DNA of 10,435 nucleotides from Caldilineaceae bacterium. Lineage in GTDB: Bacteria > Chloroflexota > Anaerolineae > Caldilineales > Caldilineaceae. A program made the position numbers and the translations under genes. The stretch is from assembly GCA_026645635.1 (NCBI GenBank), contig JAPKMV010000071.1, forward strand, positions 1-10,435, read 5' to 3'. The stretch's first letter is position 1. Every line of letters starts with the position of its first letter. Positions 6,506-10,435 of the stretch are shown here, piece after piece. Under the pieces are notes generated by a model that ran no database searches, had not been told where the DNA came from, and saw only the letters and a program-made list of their open reading frames with translations.

Positions 6506-9500
6506 TCAGTCCACCCATTCCGCGGCGAGTAACTCAGCCTGCTCTACGACGATCTTGGTTGCGCCTTCTTGCAGGTCAGGCGGATAGCCGAACTGGCGCA
6601 GCAACCGCTTGACCGCGATGCGCATGCGCGCTCGCGCATTCTCCTGCACCGACCAGTCGATGGTGGCGTTGCGCCGCACGGTCTGGAGCAGTTCGCGCGC
6701 CAGGAAGGCAAGCTGCTCGTCGCCCATCACCTCGACTGCGCTTTGGTTGGCCGCCAGCGCGTCGTAGAAGGCGAGTTCGTCGGCGTTCAGGCCCAGGTCG
6801 TCGCCGCGCTGATGCGCCGCCTGCATCTCCTTGGCCAGTGCGATCAACTCGTTGATCATCTGGACTGCGGAGACTGCCTGGCGGTTGTAGCGATCCACAG
6901 CGCCGGCCAGCATGTCGGCGAAGGAACGCGCCTGCACCAGGTTCGTGCGCCGCTGCGCCTTGATTTCATCCTCGATCAGCCGGCGCAGCAGTTCCACCGC
7001 GACATTCTTGCGCGGCAGCGCCTTGACCTCGACCAGAAACTCGTCAGAGACAATCGAGATGCGCGGGCGCTCCAGCCCGGCCACGGCAAAGAGATCGACA
7101 ATGCCGTCGGGCGCTACGGCGCGGTCGACCAGCCGCTGCACTGCGGCGTCGAGTTCCTGCGTGGTGCGCCCGGTCCCAGTGACACCGGCCGTGTCGGTCT
7201 TGACGAGTGGGCCGCGCACCGCTGCGAAGAAGGCCACATTCCTGCGGATGGCCAGCGCGGCATCATGCGGCATGGCCAAGGCGAAGGCACGCGCCAGCGC
7301 CGCCACCGCATCGATGTAGCGCGCCTTGAGTTGGTCGCGGCCCCCAAGGATGAAGTCCACCGCCTGCGATAGCACGGTGAGTCGCTCGGTGGGCAGCGCG
7401 CTAAAAAAGGCCGTGTAGTCGAAGCCGTGGAACATGTCCCGCACGATCTCGTACTTCTCCTGCATGACTTCGGCGGCGGCATCCTGCAAACGGCCGGAGA
7501 GTTCCTGGTCGCCCGCGGTGTAATCCTGCAACGCCTGCTGCAACTGCGTCTGGATGGGCAGATAGGCGACGATCAGACCGCCGTCCTTGCCCGGATAGAC
7601 GCGGTTGACGCGCGCAATGGCCTGCATCAGGTTGTGGCCGCGCATGGGCTTGTCCACGTACATGGTGTGCAGCGACGGCGCATCGAAGCCGGTGAGCCAC
7701 ATGTCGCGCACGATGACGATCTGGAAGTCGCTTGTGGGGTCGCGGAAGCGGTCGGCCAAGTGCTTGCGCCGCGGCTTGGTGCGGATGTGTTCTTGCCAGG
7801 CTGCACCGTCGGCGGCCGAGCCGGTCATCACCACTTTGAGCACGCCCTTGTCGTCGTCGGCGTCGTACCAGCCGGGGCGCAGCGCGATGAGCGCGTCGTG
7901 TAGGGCCACGCAGATGGCGCGGCTCATGCCGACGATCATGACCTTGCCTGGCAACGCCTGGTTGCGCAGCTCGAAGTGCTGCACAATGTCGGCGGCGACG
8001 AGCTTGATGCGGTCGGGGTCGCCCACCACCGCGGCGATCTGCGCCCACTTGCTCTGCAGATACGCCTTGCTCGTTTCCTCCTCGCCCTCGGTCACTTCGT
8101 CGAATTCGGGATCGATGCGCGGTGCCATGCGTTCGTCCAATTTCATCTTGGCGTAGCGCGCCTCGATGTAGATGGGCACGGTCGCCGCATCGTCGACCGC
8201 GCGCTGGATATCGTAGACGTCGATGTACTCGCCGAAGACGCTGCGCGTGTCGTGGTCGGTCTGGGAGACGGGTGTCCCGGTGAAGCCGATAAAGGTGGCG
8301 TTGGGCAGCGCATCGCGCAGGTACTTGGCGAGACCGTAGACCTCGCGCACCTGTTCGTTGGTGGTGATGTAACGCGCCTCGAAGCCGTACTGTGAGCGGT
8401 GCGCTTCGTCCACAGCAAAGATGATGTTGCGCCGCGTCGATAGGGTCGGGTTGCTGTTATCGCCGGGGTCGGGCAGGAACTTCTGGATCGTCGTGAAGAT
8501 GACGCCGCCCGCGGCCGTGGCGCCGAGCAGCGAACGCAGGTCGGCGCGGTCCCTGGCCTGCACCGGCTTCTGGCGCAGCAGTTCGTGGCCGGGCGCAAAG
8601 GTGTTCTCCAGCAACTGGTCGTCGAGATCGTTGCGGTCGGTCAGCACGATGAGGGTCGGGTTCTCCATCTGCGGCTGCAGGATGATCTTGCCGGCGTAGA
8701 AGAGCATGGTCAGGCTCTTGCCGCTGCCCTGCGTGTGCCAGACCACGCCGGCTTTGCGGTCGCCACGTGCGCCCACGTCGTCGCCGGGGGCCTGGCCCAC
8801 GGCGCGCAGCGTCTCCTGCACCGCCTTGTTGGCGGCAAAGAATTGGTGATACTGGGCGATCTTCTTGACGATCTGGGCGCCGGTCACCTCGAAGAAGGTG
8901 AAGTGGCGGAGGAGGTCGAGCAGGCGCACCGGGTCCAGGGCGCCGCGGATCAGCGTCTCCAGGAGCGAGCGCCCCTGCTCCAGCCCCTCGCCGTCGACGC
9001 TGCGCCAGCGCTTGAACCACTCGAAGCCGGCAGTCAGGCTGCCCAGCCGCGCGTCGACGCCGTCCGCTACGACCAGCGCGGCGTTGTAGGCCATGAGATC
9101 GGGGATCTCCGCCTTGTAGGTCTGGAGCTGCTTGTAGGCGCTGTGGACGTCGGCCTTCTCGTCGGCCGGGTTCTTCAGTTCCAGCACGGCCAGCGGCAGG
9201 CCGTTGACGAAGAGCACGATATCGGGCCGCCGCGTCCCTTCAAGCTGCGCGTCGGGGTTGGCCTGCGCGCCCAGCCGCGTCACCGTGAATTGATTGACGG
9301 CCAGCCAGTCGTTGCTGCGGCGGCAGTTCGCCGGGTCAAAGTCGAGCACGCGGGCGTTCTTGTAGATGGTGCGCCCGCTCTCCTGGTAGCTGACCGGCAC
9401 GCCGTCGATGAGCAGTTTGTGCAGCGCGTGGTTATTGGTGTAGAGATTGGGACTGTCGAAGCGGCCCAGCCGCCGCACCGCCTCGTCGATGGCCGCAGCC

Positions 9501-9691
9501 GGCAGGTCGGGGTTGAGCCGCACCAGCGCGCCGCGCAGCCGGTCGAGCAGCAGTACGGTCTTGTAGCTGGCGCGCTCGGCGCCCGGCTGCTCCGGCGCAA
9601 GCTCGGGGCCGTGGAGGACGGTGTAGCCGATGGCTTCCAGCCAGATCAGCGCGGCTTCTTCGACGTCGGATTCGGTGAATTTGTAGTTCAT
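6506..9691 (-). CDS. hsdR: Type I restriction enzyme R subunit (HsdR)
   Basis: 1061 residues, normal family length. HsdR is the motor and nuclease subunit that joins HsdM and HsdS, translocates DNA using ATP, and cuts unmodified DNA far from the recognition site. The N-terminal nuclease domain has the PD-(D/E)xK set: Asp157 in RRPDIVLF, Glu171-Leu-Lys173, and the QxxxY motif Gln188-Tyr192. Superfamily 2 motor motifs are all present: Walker A HTQGSGKS 319-326, [14 protein letters not shown] ~346-359, VDEAH 427-431, FTGTP 470-474, motif [21 protein letters not shown] ~661-680, and motif [10 protein letters not shown] 690-697. A helical C-terminal region (~740-1061) is typical of the subunit interface. 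No disabling change is visible. The start ATG overlaps the stop of the DUF4276 gene (ATGA) and has no clear RBS of its own, so translation is probably coupled. The hsdM and hsdS partners are outside the window. Confidence 0.97.
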   Translation of the reverse strand: MNYKFTESDVEEAALIWLEAIGYTVLHGPELAPEQPGAERASYKTVLLLDRLRGALVRLNPDLPAAAIDEAVRRLGRFDSPNLYTNNHALHKLLIDGVPVSYQESGRTIYKNARVLDFDPANCRRSNDWLAVNQFTVTRLGAQANPDAQLEGTRRPDIVLFVNGLPLAVLELKNPADEKADVHSAYKQLQTYKAEIPDLMAYNAALVVADGVDARLGSLTAGFEWFKRWRSVDGEGLEQGRSLLETLIRGALDPVRLLDLLRHFTFFEVTGAQIVKKIAQYHQFFAANKAVQETLRAVGQAPGDDVGARGDRKAGVVWHTQGSGKSLTMLFYAGKIILQPQMENPTLIVLTDRNDLDDQLLENTFAPGHELLRQKPVQARDRADLRSLLGATAAGGVIFTTIQKFLPDPGDNSNPTLSTRRNIIFAVDEAHRSQYGFEARYITTNEQVREVYGLAKYLRDALPNATFIGFTGTPVSQTDHDTRSVFGEYIDVYDIQRAVDDAATVPIYIEARYAKMKLDERMAPRIDPEFDEVTEGEEETSKAYLQSKWAQIAAVVGDPDRIKLVAADIVQHFELRNQALPGKVMIVGMSRAICVALHDALIALRPGWYDADDDKGVLKVVMTGSAADGAAWQEHIRTKPRRKHLADRFRDPTSDFQIVIVRDMWLTGFDAPSLHTMYVDKPMRGHNLMQAIARVNRVYPGKDGGLIVAYLPIQTQLQQALQDYTAGDQELSGRLQDAAAEVMQEKYEIVRDMFHGFDYTAFFSALPTERLTVLSQAVDFILGGRDQLKARYIDAVAALARAFALAMPHDAALAIRRNVAFFAAVRGPLVKTDTAGVTGTGRTTQELDAAVQRLVDRAVAPDGIVDLFAVAGLERPRISIVSDEFLVEVKALPRKNVAVELLRRLIEDEIKAQRRTNLVQARSFADMLAGAVDRYNRQAVSAVQMINELIALAKEMQAAHQRGDDLGLNADELAFYDALAANQSAVEVMGDEQLAFLARELLQTVRRNATIDWSVQENARARMRIAVKRLLRQFGYPPDLQEGATKIVVEQAELLAAEWVD
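9688..9691 (-). promoter_or_regulatory. ATGA stop/start overlap coupling the DUF4276 gene to hsdR
   Basis: On the minus strand, ATG (9691-9689) starts hsdR and TGA (9690-9688) ends the DUF4276 gene. The sequence just upstream has no purine-rich RBS, which points to re-initiation of translation and to fixed production of HsdR together with the TOPRIM-like protein. Confidence 0.85.
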
Positions 9692-10305
9692 GCGATCAGT
9701 TGCTGGATCGTGGTGACAAATTTCCTGAAACTGCTTGATCGGCTGGCTGTTGGATCGATGGTTGCGCCAATCGCACGTGCTGCTTCGATCTTACGCAAGC
9801 CGGTCGTAAAATAGCCGTGGCGTTTCAGGACACGCTCAAATGCCTCCCAAGTGCCGCCGCGGATCGCATCAGGGTCTCTATATGCGGATTGTGCAGGGAT
9901 GTTGGTCGCAACTCTTGGATAGGCAGCGCACACAGCCGCCCAGTCAGCAAAATACCAGGCTTCCAACTCTTCGATGGCCAGTCGACCGACCACCTGCCAC
10001 AAATCTGCCGCCACCTGGCCGCGTCTGCGCAGCCCTGCACCATCGATCATGTCATCGAGCGTGCGCTTCAATTGCACGCAGTCGTCATCATCACGGTCGA
10101 CCAGAACGACAATTCGCCAGGTATCGGGCAGCCATGTTGCGTACCCACGCAGGCGTCCGAGGAGCTTCTTGAGCAGATCGTCTTTGCCTTGAAATGGATG
10201 CACGTCGAACGTACACGATGCCGGCAAGATGCGAGGAAGCAAAGCTCGCAGGAATGCTTCGGTCGAACTCTCCTCCACCAAGAATTCAATGTGTTGTACC
10301 TCCAT
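9688..10305 (-). CDS. DUF4276 family TOPRIM-like protein
   Basis: 205 residues, full length for the family; cytoplasmic, no signal peptide or membrane segment. The N-terminal [19 protein letters not shown] carries the glutamate (Glu11/Glu12) at the end of the first strand. [12 protein letters not shown] segment (Asp70, Asp72-Asp75) supplies the acidic DxD-type motif, and [12 protein letters not shown] (Glu112-Glu113) follows; together these suggest a TOPRIM metal-binding nuclease-like fold. The [26 protein letters not shown] and [11 protein letters not shown] segments match what I remember of DUF4276 proteins, which commonly sit beside AAA ATPase genes. Here one ends 5 nt upstream, and hsdR overlaps downstream. 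By analogy with RloA/RloB, AbiL and OLD/Gabija pairs, it may be the nuclease effector controlled by the ATPase. Family assignment is strong; function is inference, with no activity visible from sequence alone. Confidence 0.88.
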   Translation of the reverse strand: MEVQHIEFLVEESSTEAFLRALLPRILPASCTFDVHPFQGKDDLLKKLLGRLRGYATWLPDTWRIVVLVDRDDDDCVQLKRTLDDMIDGAGLRRRGQVAADLWQVVGRLAIEELEAWYFADWAAVCAAYPRVATNIPAQSAYRDPDAIRGGTWEAFERVLKRHGYFTTGLRKIEAARAIGATIDPTASRSSSFRKFVTTIQQLIA

Positions 10306-10310
10306 GACCG

Positions 10311-10435
10311 TCAGCCTCCGCGCTTGCGCGTAGGCGCGCCGGCGTTGACCAATGGATCGCCGACGCCGAGTTGTCCCTCCATCCAGAGTTGACCGAGCAG
10401 CGCGCCGTTGTCGACAAATTCGCGCACCCCTGTGA
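10311..10435 (-). CDS. C-terminal end of a probable AAA family ATPase (partial)
   Basis: Reading the minus strand from the right edge gives 40 codons without a stop, then TGA at 10313-10311. The visible part includes VREFVDNGALLGQLWMEG followed by QLGVGDPLVN, and a basic tail, RKRGG. The short LGxLWxxGxLG pattern resembles the C-terminus of predicted ABC/AAA-type ATPases (COG4637/AAA_21 like). Such ATPases are the usual neighbour of DUF4276. No ATP-binding motif falls in the window, so the call rests on this tail and the context. The stop lies 5 nt before the DUF4276 start, so the two are co-transcribed. It could also be an unrelated gene of the restriction operon. Confidence 0.5.
   Translation of the reverse strand, partial: TGVREFVDNGALLGQLWMEGQLGVGDPLVNAGAPTRKRGG
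10315..10319 (-). promoter_or_regulatory. Ribosome binding site of the DUF4276 gene, inside the upstream gene
   Basis: GGAGG lies in the last codons of the upstream gene, 9 nt before the ATG at 10305. It supports this start and tight operon packing. Confidence 0.75.

Noticed and set aside
8585..9814. 409-codon open frame on the plus strand
   Set aside because: It is antisense to hsdR and extends into the DUF4276 gene; composition is typical of a shadow frame and there is no domain.
1..10435. CRISPR array, tRNA/rRNA gene, insertion sequence or attachment site
   Set aside because: No regularly spaced long repeats, cloverleaf-like tails, transposase-like coding or flanking inverted repeats were found by eye.

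Overview
This is a GC-rich bacterial window of about 10.4 kb. It looks like part of a Chloroflexota chromosome or metagenome-assembled contig, of the Anaerolineae/Caldilinea type. This rests on the protein families present, the GC-rich codon use, and two exported proteins that end in a short FLP-containing tail, which I associate with secreted Chloroflexota proteins. The taxonomic call is an inference; there is no rRNA or other marker gene here.

Left part (1-3605, plus strand): two adjacent genes for exported proteins, probably one transcription unit. The first is cut by the window edge and is the C-terminal part of a C25 (gingipain)-like cysteine peptidase. The second is a DUF6345-type protein with a signal peptide. 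It carries a His-Gly motif and an Ala-Ala-Cys motif 40 residues apart, the layout of a caspase-fold (clan CD) catalytic dyad. Its reading frame is broken once, near 1630. Both proteins end in an FLP tail. A strong 15-bp hairpin at 3612-3644 separates this unit from the convergent gene to its right.

Middle (3649-6363, minus strand): a large exported multidomain protein. It has a glucose/sorbosone dehydrogenase-like beta-propeller, a PKD domain, further beta-sandwich modules, a Thr/Pro linker and a C-terminal PA14-like domain. It suggests extracellular carbohydrate binding or oxidation. The 142-nt gap between it and hsdR holds a possible promoter, a leader hairpin and three ATCCGC motifs spaced exactly 9 nt apart.

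Right part (6506-10435, minus strand): a tightly packed defence operon read right to left. It holds the end of a probable AAA-type ATPase gene (cut by the window edge), then a DUF4276 TOPRIM-like gene 5 nt further on, then hsdR, whose ATG overlaps the DUF4276 stop in an ATGA. The ATPase/TOPRIM pair recalls the RloA/RloB (restriction-linked ORF), AbiL and OLD/Gabija logic inserted into a type I restriction-modification locus. hsdM and hsdS are not in the window and would be expected upstream, beyond 10435. I see no tRNA, rRNA, CRISPR array, insertion sequence or origin. No gene-free stretch is longer than about 140 bases.
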